Source: Gordius sp. MW1
Lineage: Eukaryota; Nematomorpha; Gordioida; Gordea; Gordiidae
NCBI GenBank assembly: GCA_964036665.1
Contig: OZ038526.1
Coordinates: 32,736,001-32,800,000, forward strand
Length of the DNA: 64,000 nucleotides
Direction of reading: 5' to 3'
Numbering within the stretch: position 1 is the first letter of the stretch; each line of letters begins with the position of its first letter. The position numbers were made by a program, and so were the translations under genes. This document shows positions 1 through 11,395 of the stretch, in pieces. A model generated the notes under the pieces. That model worked only from the letters and a program-made list of their open reading frames with translations. It was not told the DNA's origin and searched no databases.

Positions 1-2
1 AC

Positions 3-718
3 TATTTTGAAATCCCTATCGTAAAATATGAGTATTTAGATCATCCTGCAGATATCCAATTACATGCTTGGGGAGATTCAATGGAAGAGTGTTTCGAACA
101 AGTATAAATTGGTTTCTATATTTTTTTTCGTTTTAAACTCGGGATTTTGCAAATAATAGGGATTATAAACCAGTTGAGTGCTTAAAGTCTAAATAAGTGT
201 TTAGCGAAAATTCACAAAAGTTTAGCAACTTCTTTTGTCAATTTTTATTTGTTATATAGTTTTCACTTTTATTAAATTTGTAAATCATTATATTTAAAGT
301 GTAGGTAGCCATGGCGATGTTTGCATACATGACAGACATTGAAACAGTGGATATTCAAACTACTGAAACTATAGGAGCAGAAGGACATGATTTAGAAAGT
401 CTGTTATACAATTTTTTAAATGAATTCCTTTACTACTTTTCTGCTGAAAATTATTTTATATCAAGAAAAGTGAAGATTGTTGAATTAGACATACCACACA
501 TTTTAAAAAATGGTGTTTTGAGAGATGGAACCAAGTCTGAACTAAATCAAGATGATTCTTCTCCAATCTTTAAAGTAATTGCCAAAGGTTTTGGAGAATC
601 ATTTGATATAGCTAAGCATCCACAAGGAACGGAAATTAAAGCTATAACATATTCTTGTTTGCAAATTACTCCCAAAGAAGAGGGTGGTTATGAATGTTAT
701 GTCATTGTAGATATATAG
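3..718 (+). CDS. archease (ZBTB8OS family), 3' part, two exons
   Basis: Archease activates the RtcB tRNA-ligase complex, supporting tRNA exon ligation and XBP1-type mRNA splicing. The visible part is exon 3..101, open from the window edge, ending at a GT donor at 102. A 203-bp intron ends with AG at 303-304, and exon 305..718 follows in phase 0. The first exon reads ...YEYLDHPADIQLHAWGDS..., the family's N-terminal DHTAD-type motif. The second contains MAMFAYMTD, SAENYFISRKVK, KHPQGTEIKAITYS and ends in YVIVDI, all archease hallmarks. The conserved metal-binding Asp/His of the DH(P)AD motif and the C-terminal Asp are present. The start codon lies outside the window. The ATG at 311 is an internal methionine, because the reading frame joins the upstream exon. 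An AATAAA lies about 14 bp after the stop. Family identification is from memory of the family and is very secure. Confidence 0.95.
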
Positions 719-1748
719 CGTAAATGCACATGAATAAATGATGATATTTTCAAAGGTTTTATTTTGTTAGCAAGATTGTATATTGATCATTAATTTTTTT
801 ACAAATTAATATTTGAACTAGTTCTTTATGTCAAAACTATTGAATGCTTTTAAGTTTATTAAGAAGTGAACATAGATTAGTTTTTAAGTTGTAATATCAA
901 CATTAATATAAGTTTATTTTCAATATATATAACTATTAGACTATCAATATTAAAAATAGTGTAAAATGTTAAATTAATCATATTTGTGAAGTTACACTAT
1001 TGATATGTTATAGTGTCTAAGAATCCACTATTGAACAATAGTTTATGTGAATTTAACCTTAGCAATTGCACACCCACACATTTTATAACCCTATAATAAA
1101 TTGTTCCCCAGGTTTTGCAAAATTTTGCCATACTGGAATGAAATTATAAAATGATGTAAATCAAATTTTTTATTAACCTTAGTTAGTACAATTATTAATC
1201 AACTGTGAAAAATTTTTGTTTGTTAAGTTTAAAAGAATTTAATGTGCAAATCATGCCAAAGTGAAGTAATTTAGCGCCCTATTAAGGCAGGGTTGGAAAA
1301 TAACAATACAAAATATTTACATGACAAATTTTAGAAAAAAAAGATTTATATAGATCATAAAATTGTCTTGTAATTTATACAAGCCAGATTTAAAAATATT
1401 GGTTTATAAGGGAAAAATTATTGAATATTTCTGCTAAAAATGTGTTTAAAATGACTTATAAATAAAGCTAAGTAATTAATTCTTGGAACTAGTTCCCTAA
1501 AAAAATAACTCAGTTTCTTTTAATACAAACTGTCACTAAAGTAGGTTACATTATTTTAGTAACTTTTCGATAATGTTAGTTATTTCTAAACCTTATAAAT
1601 AATTACCATGAATAGCATTTAATTGTGTAGTTTCTTTAAAATTGATATAAAAGGGGTCAGATTTAGTCATATAGGGGCTAATGCAAGTCATTCCTTGTAT
1701 GTTACCTTAGACAAATTTAAAAAACAAAAAATTTATTTTAACTTATTG
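719..1748. other. intergenic, no gene seen
   Basis: AT-rich sequence downstream of archease. It has an early AATAAA (about 732) that could serve as the archease polyadenylation signal. I see no exon-like coding and no RNA gene here. Confidence 0.6.
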
Positions 1749-1834
1749 GTATGGGTTAGTGTTGTAAAAAACCAAGGCTTTAGATTGGTCGCCTGCAAGG
1801 GTTAGCGTTTTTTCCCACCTAACACTGAATTTTT

Positions 1835-2070
1835 TTGGTTCACCCTTGGTGTTTGGCGCTTTTTACACCCATACACCAAGATTGTTTGGGTGAATTTTTT
1901 TGGTTCACCCTTGGTGTATTGGCGCTTTTCACACCCATACACCAAGGGTGTTTGGGTGAAATTTTTGGTTCACCCTTGGTGTATTGGCGCTTTTCACACC
2001 CATACACCAAGGGTGTTTGGGTGAAATTTTTGGTTCACCCTTGGTGTATTGGCTCTTTTCACACCCATAC
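1835..2070. repeat. left-arm hairpin units, about 65 bp each
   Basis: Four tandem units, each holding CACCCTTGGTGTAT and its reverse complement ATACACCAAGGGTG around a loop of about 17 nt, so each unit can form its own hairpin. Inverted copies occur at 4985-5160. The frames through the units look like long repetitive proteins, but this is a by-product of the repeat. Confidence 0.85.
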
Positions 2071-2289
2071 ACCTATGGTAACCTTTGGGTTTGGTTTTGG
2101 CCGTTTTGGTTTTTGTATGGAAATATGTGAAGTTTTTATAATTTTTGTATTTATACTTATTTATTTTTGTAATGAACATTTATTGATGGGTAATATGAAA
2201 TGACGTCACTAAGTGGAAAGTATCATACTTGCTAGTTATACAACTTATAATTTGTTCCAATTGGTATGCGATGCATCATTCATGCAGAT

Positions 2290-4275
2290 CATTAAAGGTG
2301 TATTATGAAAATATTTTTTTACCTGTTAAATGTGAAACAGGTGACAAATTCCAAAATCTTTAATATCTATTGAAATGAATATTTTTTTTTGGAAATTGGT
2401 TCATTATATGACTAAAACAAGTTTTAAACTCGAAAATAATATTTTTTCACCTGTTAAATGTGAAACAGGTGGCAAATTCCAAAATCTTTAATATCTATTG
2501 AAACGAATATTTTTTTTGGAAATTGGTTCATTATATGACTAAAACAAGTTTTAAACTCGAAAATAATATTTTTTCACCTGTTAAATGTGAAACAGGTGAC
2601 AAATTCCAAAATCTTCAATATCTATTGAAAGGAATATTATTTTTTGAAAATTGGTTCATTATATGACTAAAACATGTTTTAAACTCGAAAAATATTTTTT
2701 CACCTAAATTCCAAAATCTTCAATATCTATTGAAAGGAATATTATTTTTTTAAAATTGGTTCATTATATGACTAAAACATGTTTTAAACTCGAAAAATAT
2801 TTTTTCACCTGTTCAATGTGAAACAGGTGATAAATTCCAAAATCTTTAATATCTATTGAAACGAATATTTTTTGTTGGAAATTGGTTCATTAAAACAAGT
2901 TTTAAACTCGAAAATAATATTTTTTCACCTGTTAAATGTGAAACAGGTGACAAATTCCAAAATCTTCAATATCTATTGAAAGGAATATTATTTTTTGAAA
3001 ATTGGTTCATTATATGACTAAAACATGTTTTAAACTCGAAAAATATTTTTTCACCTGTTCAATGTGAAACAGGTGATAAATTCCAAAATCTTTAATATCT
3101 ATTGAAACGAATATTTTTTTTTATAAATTGGTTCATTATATGACTAAAAAAAGTTTTAAACCTGAAAATAATATTTTTTCACCTGTTCAATGTGAAACAG
3201 GTGATAAACTCCAAAATAATATCTATTGAAACGAATATTTTTTGTTGGAAATTGGTTCATTAAAACAAGTTTTAAACTCGAAAATAATATTTTTTCACCT
3301 GTTAAATGTGAATCAGGTGACAAATTTCAAAATCTTCAATATCTATTGAAAGGAATATTATTTTTTGAAAATTGGTTCATTATATGACTAAAACATGTTT
3401 TAAACTCGAAAAATATTTTTTCACCTGTTCAATGTGAAACAGGTGATAAATTTCAAAATCTTTAATATCTATTGAAACGAATATTTTTTTTTATAAATTG
3501 GTTCATTATATGACTAAAACAAGTTTTAAACTCGAAAATAATATTTTTTACCTGTTAAATGTGAAACAGGTGGCAAATTCCAAAATCTTTAATATCTATT
3601 GAAACGAATATTTTTTTTTGGAAATTGGTCCATTATATGACTAAAACAAGTTTTAAACTCGAAAATAATATTTTTTCACCTGTTCAATGTGAAACAGGTG
3701 ATAAATTCCAAAATCTTTAATATCTATTGAAACGAATATTTTTTGTTGGAAATTGGTTCATTAAAACAAGTTTTAAACTCGAAAATAATATTTTTTTCAC
3801 CTGTTAAATGGGAAACAAGTGGCAAATTCCAAAATCTTTAATATCTATTGAAACGAATATTTTTTTTTGGAAATTGGTTCATTATATGACTAAAACAAGT
3901 TTTAAACTCGAAAATAATATTTTTTCACCTGTTAAATGTGAAACAGGTGACAAATTCCAAAATCTTCAATATCTATTGAAATGAATATTATTTTTTGAAA
4001 ATTGGTTCATTATATGACTAAAACAAGTTTTAAACTCGAAAATAATATTTTTTCACCTGTTCAATGTGAAACAGGTGATAAATTCCAAAATTTTTAATAT
4101 CTATTGAAACGAATATTTTTTTTTATAAATTGGTTCATTATATGACTAAAACAAGTTTTAAACTCCAATATAATATTTTTTCACCTGTTAAATGTGAAAC
4201 AGGTTATAAATGTCAAAATCTTTGATATCTATTGAAAATTTTATTTTTTTTGAAAATTGGTTCATTTTATGACTA
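2290..4275. repeat. tandem array of about sixteen 125-bp units
   Basis: Each unit contains CACCTGTT-8 nt-AACAGGTG (an 8-bp stem), then an AT-rich stretch with CCAAAATCTTTAATATC, GGTTCATTATATGAC and AAGTTTTAAACTCGAAAA. One unit near 2700 has lost its hairpin. Units fall into subtypes (ACAAGTTTT versus ACATGTTTT, and with or without TATATGACT), which suggests block amplification. Confidence 0.88.
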
Positions 4276-4745
4276 ATGAACCAATTTCCAAAAAAAATAT
4301 TCATTTCAATAGATATTGAAGATTTTGGAATTTATCACCTGTTTCACATTTAACAGGTGAAAAATATTATTTTCGAGTTTAAAACTTGTTTTAGTCATAT
4401 AATGAACCAATTTCCAAAAAAAAATATTCGTTTCAATAGATATTAAAGATTTTGGAATTTGCCACCTGTTTCCCATTTAACAGGTGAAAAAATATTATTT
4501 TCGAGTTTAAAACTTGTTTTAATGAACCAATTTCAACAAAAAATATTCGTTTCAATAGATATTAAAGATTTTGGAATTTATCACCTGTTTCACATTGAAC
4601 AGGTGAAAAAATATTATTTTCGAGTTTAAAACTTGTTTTAGTCATATAATGAACCAATTTCCAAAAAAAAATATTCGTTACAATAGATATTAAAGATTTT
4701 GGAATTTGCCACCTGTTTCACATTTAACAGGTAAAAAAATATTTT
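4270..4745. repeat. four inverted 125-bp units, right arm
   Basis: The orientation flips at about 4275, where ATGACTAATGAACCAATTTCC joins the two arms. Four units run in reverse (hairpins near 4337, 4463, 4580 and 4710). They pair with the left array to make the long fold-back. Confidence 0.85.
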
Positions 4746-4984
4746 CATAATACACCTTTAATGATCTGCATGAATGATGCATCGCATACCAATTGGAACA
4801 AATTATAAGTTGATTATAACTAGCAAGTATGATACTTTCCACTTAGTGACGTCATTTCATATTACCCATCAATAAAAGTTCATTACAAAAATAAATAAGT
4901 ATAAATACAAAAATTATAAAAACTTCACATATTTCCATACAGAAACCAAAACGGCCAAAACCAAAGGTTACCATAGGTGTATGG

Positions 4985-5160
4985 GTGTGAAAAGAGCCAA
5001 TACACCAAGGGTGAACCAAAAAATTTCACCCAAACACCCTTGGTGTATGGGTGTGAAAAGCGCCAATACACCAAGGGTGAACCAAAAAAAATCACCCAAA
5101 CACTCTTGGTGTATGGGTGTAAAAAGCGCCAAACACCAAGGGTGAACCAAAAAAATTCAC
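4985..5160. repeat. right-arm hairpin units
   Basis: Three inverted copies of the outer hairpin unit. The 14-bp sequence CACCTAACACTGAA occurs just outside both hairpin arrays in the same orientation (1816-1829 and 5158-5171), inside the outer TSD. Confidence 0.8.
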
Positions 5161-5257
5161 CTAACACTGAAAGGGTTAGGCGTAATTTATACACCAATTA
5201 CCAAGCTTGGCAACACGCTGGGAAAAACCAGCCAGCCGTTTTTACACTAGTATGGGT

Positions 5258-6392
5258 GAAATAGATACATTTAAAAACTTTTTCAATTGTAGAGTTCATC
5301 TTTTACAGGACTTAAGTCACGTTGTCATCTTGACCCATTTTATTTTTGTAATAAATAAAAGTTTGCTTTTTATGTTTTTATAAAAAAATAATTGTTTAAT
5401 AAAAAATAATAAAAATCAAATATATTCCATCTTAAACAGGGCTAAGACGTGCCCCAAGCACTATTCAAATTTTACATTGATTATTTTATATTTGATTTGT
5501 GTACATTTTTCCTATAATAAAAATAGATCTAAAAATAAATTCCAACAGAAATCTGGAAAAAAGAATCTTAATTTTTTTTAAAACACAATTTATTTATTTT
5601 TTTAGCTATTCTACCCCGATTCATCCCTATTTTTAACAATTCAAATAACAATGAATGTTTGAATTTACAATTCAAATAAATTATCTTAATATGGTCTTAT
5701 TAAAATTGTGGAAAAACATAACACAGTATGTAGTTAAGTAACTTGAACAGTAAGAAACTCTAACCTAACTAGTTCTTGTGGGAAAGCAACTTTAACAGCA
5801 CACTTATAAAACACAAATTTATGTGTTTTGAATGAAATTTTATAAACATTAAATCTATTTTGGCTTTCCACATTAATTTGAATAGAAAAATATAAAGCAC
5901 ATTTATAAATACAAAGCTATTTCAAGCAAAATCTATTTAATCAAAAAGTAAAATTATTTTAGTTTTGTTGCTTATAAACTATTAACAAAGGTAATGCCAA
6001 GTTACAAAAAAAAGGTTTTACTAATATATAGAAACAGGCCAGTAGTCACAAATGTTAATGTTGCAAAAAACTGGATATTAGATCTATAAAGGATAAGAAA
6101 CATCACTTTTCACTATATTGATTTAAGAAATGTCTATGTTCTTTAAATATTATATAAATTAGTCACACAGGCTTTTAGAAATTTAATTTATAATTACAAT
6201 AATTTTTTTAAATATATATATCAATAGTTCCACTAAGAAAATATTTAACAATAAAGTACATACTCCACATGTAATATGCTCTTTTAAAAAAATTGACCTA
6301 AAAAATAAATGCAGCAAATAAATTGCAAGGTCTCATAATAAGAATTATAAAAAACCTTAAACCACTATTAGCAACAATCACAAATGAATGAT
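5258..6392. other. intergenic, no gene seen
   Basis: Very AT-rich sequence between the fold-back element and the eL42 3' end. It has several AATAAA motifs (for example near 5350). I found no coding exon or structural RNA. Confidence 0.55.
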
Positions 6393-6398
6393 TTTATT
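6393..6398 (-). promoter_or_regulatory. polyadenylation signal of eL42
   Basis: AATAAA on the minus strand, about 28 bp beyond the eL42 stop codon. Confidence 0.6.
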
Positions 6399-6426
6399 TC
6401 ATTAGCATATAATAATATCTTGCAAA

Positions 6427-6853
6427 TTAGAATTGGATCATTTGTCCCTAGAATATTATTTAATAATTATATTAATTTTTTAGTCTACCTTTTTCTTTTT
6501 GTCACCTCCAATTTCAAAATGTTTACATCTTTTTATTTGAAGACATTTCTTAGATTTACATTTGGTGCATTCCATTCTTAAAACAATTTTTTTTGTAGTT
6601 TTGGCCTGTGAACAATTATAATGATAACTATGATAATTACTTTCTTCCTGAAAATTGGTTTGGTTTGACCACCATAACCTTTTTGTTTGCGATCATAACG
6701 TCTTCTTCCTAAATTTTAGATGTAAAATAGATCATCGAATTTACCTTGCGAATGGACACATTCTTTTCCTTTTTTATATTGAGTTATCTTTTGCACAGAA
6801 TGGCACTTACATTTTTTACAATAAGTGCGTCGAGCTTTAGGAACATTAACCAT
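6427..6853 (-). CDS. RPL36A: ribosomal protein eL42 (L36a/L44), four exons
   Basis: This is a component of the 60S subunit near the E site. Minus-strand exons are 6853..6745, 6708..6641, 6605..6489 and 6447..6427. The three introns of 36, 35 and 41 bp all have GT-AG borders. Joined length is 315 nt, giving 104 aa plus stop. The product starts [18 protein letters not shown] and contains [40 protein letters not shown] and [21 protein letters not shown] in order, the whole length of the family. The zinc-ribbon cysteines are present (CKKC at the N-terminus, CTKC later). A Pro sits in TKPIF, the position linked to cycloheximide sensitivity in yeast. All frames agree at the splice sites, so the gene looks functional. 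The introns are so short that the gene is invisible as one open frame. Gene symbol follows the animal orthologue. Confidence 0.96.
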
Positions 6854-7480
6854 GTTGCCGTATGGGAAATCTGATGAACACTATCCAGACGTCTAAACAT
6901 TGATTTCGATTATAAATTAGAAAATGTAATATATATCTATTAATGCAATGTACAATGATTTTATTTTAGCTTCATAATGTTCAATTCCTTTAAACTAGTA
7001 AATGGATCTAAGATCATGTAGCGGAATGTTTTAAATGGAGATAAGGCATAATACCTCATAACGTAACCGATCAAATTTTATCTATAATAATATTTTAATA
7101 AAAACAACAAGGGTAGTTTCAGGCTATTTAAAATTCCATGTCTCTGGAAATATCAAAAATAAGTGATTGTGTCTGCAATGTAATAATATGTGTGAAAGTA
7201 TTTTGGATATTATTTAAAAACGAACAATCACATTATTATAATAAGAATTTAAAGCACGCTGTTTGTACAATCTAAGGACTAGCCCAACATCTGTCATGTC
7301 AGTGTAAACATTCCATATCATATTAATCCATAAGGTCGCAATATTATCATTTTAAATTTAGAAAGCATAGTAAGTTTAAAGTCACTTTCACATGCCTTTG
7401 CAATTGGTATAAGCTAATAAAATTAGATTGAGAAACAAGTTACTGATGGAAAAATGCATCTGAATTGCCCAAATCTTGTT
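6854..7480. other. upstream of eL42, no gene seen
   Basis: Presumed promoter side of eL42. No clear TATA box or initiator can be assigned. The rest is AT-rich with no coding signal. Confidence 0.5.
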
Positions 7481-8900
7481 GTGGTGCCTGCCGGAATAAA
7501 CCCAAAAATCGAAATTTACAACAATTTCTCGGTTCGGGCAGCGGGCCAAGCCGGGTTTTTCTGCACTGAGCCACGGATTAAAAACAATTATAACGCAGTA
7601 TTTTTAAAATCTCATAAATTAACGATCCTTTTCTTATTCTTAAACCAGATTATAGTAATGTAAAAATGTATCAGAAACTAAAAATTTATTTTAAAAAATG
7701 ATATCATAGACGAGTTATAAAATTAAATATAAAAATTAATAATATGATTTAGGTCGGGACTTGTGGGCCAACCCCATCCGAGGCCCAAGACCGGTTGGAA
7801 TAAAATTTTAGATGACAAACTATTTATATTTAGTATAATGTAACTTTAATTTAAATAAATATAACCGGCCTTGGTAAAGCTCTGCAAACCTGGTTTTCAT
7901 CGTCCCGAGCCTAGCCCGAGCCCGGCCGAAGCCCGACCAAGGATTTTATTTAAAGTTTTTAAAGCCTGACCAACATTAATCATATTGATTGAACCAATCC
8001 CGATCCCCCCTAATTTTTTGAAATCGATATTTTTAAACAATTTCAAATAAATCTATTATATATATTTGCTATTAGAAAAGGGTATTCAAACTATCATTAA
8101 TAAATATTCCATTTTGCAATTTTACGGGTAGAAATATCCTTAATATCAGGATACTATTTTTTAGTTTTTACTTCACGTGTGATGTGATCTATGGATGTGA
8201 TGTAATTTATATTCGTTATTAAAAACGATCAAACGAAGAAATCAATTTACACTGGGCACTTTTCGTTATACCCTCTTCCCTTATCTGTTCCTCATCAATA
8301 TGATTATTATTATTGTAGAATAATATTAAAAAAATTACCCCTCATCAATTTTTCCCCATATTGGAAATTTAAAAACTTTAGGTTCCAAATTATCATGGTC
8401 GCATAAACGATGGTTAATAAATAAATTTCAAATGGATCAAAATACAATCCGCTTCAAAACAAATTATGAAGTTTTTTCAAACACAATAATGGTGTCATTA
8501 TTACCCTTAAGATTCGACCATCTATCAGACATACTTAAAATTTTCACGATTTTTAAAGAATTAAGCTTTATTCAATTGTATTATTGTTTTTTTTTGTAAG
8601 TTTTGTAACAAAATATAAATAAGATGTTACACCTTTTAACAAAAAATTATCATATTCGCGGAGTATGGGCTGTGGGTTAAAAAGTCTTATTATAAAGCGG
8701 CGCAAATATATTATTTATATTGAATTATATTTGAGAGAAATTAATTTAAATGTTTTTCCTCTGGGGTTTTCTAAGGTCGGCTTGCTGGTTTTGTCACGAC
8801 GCAAGCCCGAGGCCTCATTATACTATCATAGTGTGATTGAGCTAAAATGGAAAATTCTATTCGGTTTGTCCGGACTTGAGAGGGTTCCGGGTGTGGATAT
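7480..8900. repeat. GC-rich-ended inverted repeat block, probable MITE(s)
   Basis: Islands rich in CGGGCC and GCCCGAG motifs (7535-7600, 7750-7800, 7860-7990, 8770-8890) are separated by very AT-rich DNA. The same style of ends recurs at 9720-10200, 23570-23655, 39000-39120 and 56540-57905. This is typical of non-autonomous DNA transposons with GC-rich subterminal repeats. Exact ends and target duplications could not be fixed. Confidence 0.5.
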
Positions 8901-9292
8901 AAATTAATTTTTTTTTGTTTTTTAAAGGCCAAAACATGTGAACATTTTTGTTTACGATTTTTTTATTCTCGCTTACAATAATTTATATAATAGCCATCGA
9001 ATTTTTGAAGGAAGCCTCAATATTACTCAAACCGTAAAATATATTTCAAATATATCACGTATAAATTGCATAGCAATCAATGGATTCTTAATAAAAACAG
9101 ACTTAAGTTATGTATTTAAATGTTATAATAAGTTTGTCCATTTAAATTTGTCTATGATTCATCGTTTGAAAAAATGTGAAGACGTAATAAAATTTAATGG
9201 TCAGCAGAGTTGATTATGCGCAGTCAAACTGATACAAACACTATAGCGTTTAAGCTCTTGGCCAACATGTTGGTTGGAATATTAAAAAGATG
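8901..9292. other. no gene seen
   Basis: AT-rich. A 91-codon open stretch here has no recognisable features and biased composition. Confidence 0.5.
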
Positions 9293-9445
9293 CATGGGCG
9301 TAGCCACGGAGAGGCAAGGGGAAGCAGCTGACCTCCTCTAATTCTAAAAAATCTTTTTATATGATTATGGCTAAAATTTGAAACCATTATCATTACTTTT
9401 TCTTAAAACATTATTGCCCCCGACTAGTTCCAATCCTTGCCTATG
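9293..9445. mobile_element. MITE, CATGGGCGTAGCC family
   Basis: Starts CATGGGCGTAGCC and ends in a decayed copy of its reverse complement. The internal motif TTATGGCTAAAATTT is typical of the family. The flanking 8 bp match only 6 of 8. Confidence 0.75.
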
Positions 9446-9719
9446 CAAAAATGGATGTGTTTGCTAAATCAAACAGCGCCCTTGACTATTCTAATGAAAT
9501 AAGGAAAGGGGAAAATTACAAATGTTACGACAATTTTATTTTTCTCCCAAAAGCTGACATGGCCCACGGAATCTTAGACTTGAAGTTAGCCACAATCGCT
9601 TGCATCCCAAAGAATTTCGATCTATGCCAGCTCAATAATTTAATATATATTAGCTATGGCAGAGACATTTGTACAATTTTATAAAAATTGGCAAATTAGA
9701 TGTTAATATACGAATTTAG
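9446..9719. other. no gene assigned
   Basis: Holds a 77-codon open frame (9451..9684) with no recognisable motif. I do not call it a gene. Confidence 0.4.
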
Positions 9720-10205
9720 CTAAGCCACGCCCGGGTAGTCAGTTTCTAAACAAATACCCAAGGTCACGACCTGAGACCAGAAATGCCCGGCCCAGCCCGC
9801 TGCCCGAACCTGCCCACGGGTCAGGCCGGGCTGGGCGACTGTAGTAGGGCGAACATGGGCGGGCACCATAACAAGATTCGGGCAATTCGGATTCGATGTT
9901 GTTTTTAAAATAATTTAATATATTGTTTTTGTGTATAGTTTTTTTTTTACTTTATGAAGAAGTCTTTATTAAATGGTATCGTCACTTTTTAATTTGATTT
10001 TATAATGTTTGTTAATCCTAGTTCTCATTCAAAAGAAAATTAAGATAAAATTTGTTTAAAAATATTGACGATATTAGTTTTAAAATTTGTAAAACACATT
10101 ATTTTGGGCCGGGCATCTCGTATAATACGGGCATTGTTGGGCGGGCAGATCAATTATATCGGATGGGACAGGGTTCGGGAAGAAAAATTCTAACGAATCT
10201 AACCT
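9720..10205. repeat. GC-rich inverted-repeat element
   Basis: GCCCGGCCCAGCCC and GGGCGGGCACC motifs on the left (9725-9900) face GGGCCGGGCATC and GGGCGGGCAG on the right (10105-10190), with AT-rich DNA between. GATTCGGGC-AATTCGG recurs at 23630, showing a family. The ends are not resolved. Confidence 0.5.
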
Positions 10206-10909
10206 CTGGTCACAATTTTAATAGAATTTTTGACTTTATCCGAAAAATACCATGTAAACTGCAAAATCTAATGCAATTTTATCTATGGTTTTATCATAAT
10301 GTGGCATTAAAGTAGTTTAAAATACAAAAATTAAAGATGTAATGACATAAAATACTTTCGTGAAAACTTTTTAATAATATCTAATTTGAAGTTGTTTTTT
10401 TGTTTGGTTATGCTTAAGCTTTTTAAAACAATATTAGCGTAAAATTTTTCCAATATATATATAAATTATCATTATAGATAGAAATTTAATGAAATCATTT
10501 ATTTATTCATAATAAATACATTGTAATTCGATTTAAATGGTTTAAAAGGACCAGTATTTGAACACTAGATTTAGCGACATCTATAAACGAATGTATATTA
10601 TTTTTGTGACCTCTTTTACCTCAATTCCATTTCAAACTCATCTTTTAACTTAGGTCAATTTATATTCAATAAGAATACCATGTAAAAGTACAAATATAAA
10701 AACAATAGTTTTATTGTTTTATTTTCAATACCTCCTCGACATTTTGTAAAATTTAACTCTCTTTTATTAGATTTTTGTCAAATTATTAAAATGACGTTAA
10801 ATTTAATAATCACATTTTAAATTTAAGGACAAATTTCATATTAAATCTATTTTAAGTTCTAATTTAATTTATAAAATATGATATTATCTATTGGGTAAAC
10901 AAAGGATAG
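10206..10909. other. no gene seen
   Basis: AT-rich. The motif TTAGCGACATCTATAAA near 10570 recurs near 27030, suggesting a dispersed repeat. Confidence 0.5.
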
Positions 10910-11061
10910 TAGTTTGTAAAAAGACCTTTCGATTCTGTTCTGGTTTCCAAATTTTTACTAAACCTGGAGATCGACTAAAAAAACAGACCAAAAAACCTTT
11001 TATGTTTAGTCGACTAAAACCAAAGATCGACAAATAAATCCCAGCCGTTTTTACAACACTT
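10910..11061. mobile_element. MITE, TAGTGTTGTAAAAACGG family
   Basis: A 152-bp copy with ends TAGTTTGTAAAAAG and CCGTTTTTACAACACTT, and internal GTCGACTAAA. It is flanked by AAGGATAG and ATGGATAG (7 of 8 matching), consistent with an 8-bp hAT-type target duplication. Confidence 0.75.
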
Positions 11062-11253
11062 ATGGATAGACATGAATTTACTAAAATTTTCAGCCAAATT
11101 TGGAATAAAAATATATTTATGCTTGATGAAATGCACCTTAATAATTCGTAATTTGAGCTCCAAAAAAGCATTGACAACAATAAAAATATGCATTAAAACG
11201 GGAAAACACATGTAGACCATATCGATCATTGTCGTATCAAAGATTGGATTTAA

Positions 11254-11395
11254 ATGGAGGGGCATTAATAAATTAGGGAGGGGCAAAATGATACTTTTTT
11301 AAAATTTTAATCATTATATAAAATTTTAAAGATTTTTTGGATTTAGAGGGGGGCAGTCGCCCCTCCTTGCCACCCCCTGGCTACCTTCATGATAT
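11254..11395. mobile_element. MITE remnant, CATGGGCGTAGCC family
   Basis: Contains GGGAGGGGCAAAATGAT and GGATTTAGAGGGGGGCAG, family interior and subterminal motifs. The CATGGGCG end is lost on the left and decayed on the right. Confidence 0.6.

Larger units (their letters stand above)
1749..5257. mobile_element. 3.5 kb fold-back transposon, hAT-type ends, 8-bp TSD
   Basis: An element of about 3493 bp (1757..5249) is flanked by the perfect 8-bp direct repeat GTATGGGT (1749-1756 and 5250-5257). Its ends, TAGTGTTGTAAAAA and (reverse complement of the right end) TAGTGTAAAAACGG, match the short MITE family found at 10910, 20695, 40339 and 54913. Its arms are inverted copies of each other: palindromic hairpin units outside (1835-2065 and 4985-5160), a unique-sequence block next (2070-2320 and 4745-4980), then 125-bp tandem units inside (2320-4275, inverted at 4275-4740). 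No transposase is present, so it is non-autonomous. The 8-bp duplication and TAGTG ends point to hAT-type mobilisation; that assignment is inference. The arms differ in repeat number (about 16 inner units on the left, 4 on the right). Confidence 0.85.

Noticed and set aside
1835..2203. 122-codon open frame of repeated MVHPWC-like units
   Set aside because: It is a translation of the hairpin repeat units; the same happens on the inverted arm.
2290..4740. CRISPR-like appearance of regularly spaced repeats
   Set aside because: Units are contiguous 125-bp tandem repeats without unique spacers, in an animal-type genome, and mirror-inverted on the other arm.
1816..5171. 14-bp direct repeat CACCTAACACTGAA as the target duplication of the fold-back element
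   Set aside because: The outer GTATGGGT pair flanks ends matching a MITE family with the same type of 8-bp duplication, so the 14-bp repeat is internal; a nested insertion remains possible.
9451..9684. 77-codon open frame as a gene
   Set aside because: No recognisable motif, no splice context, lies between repeats.
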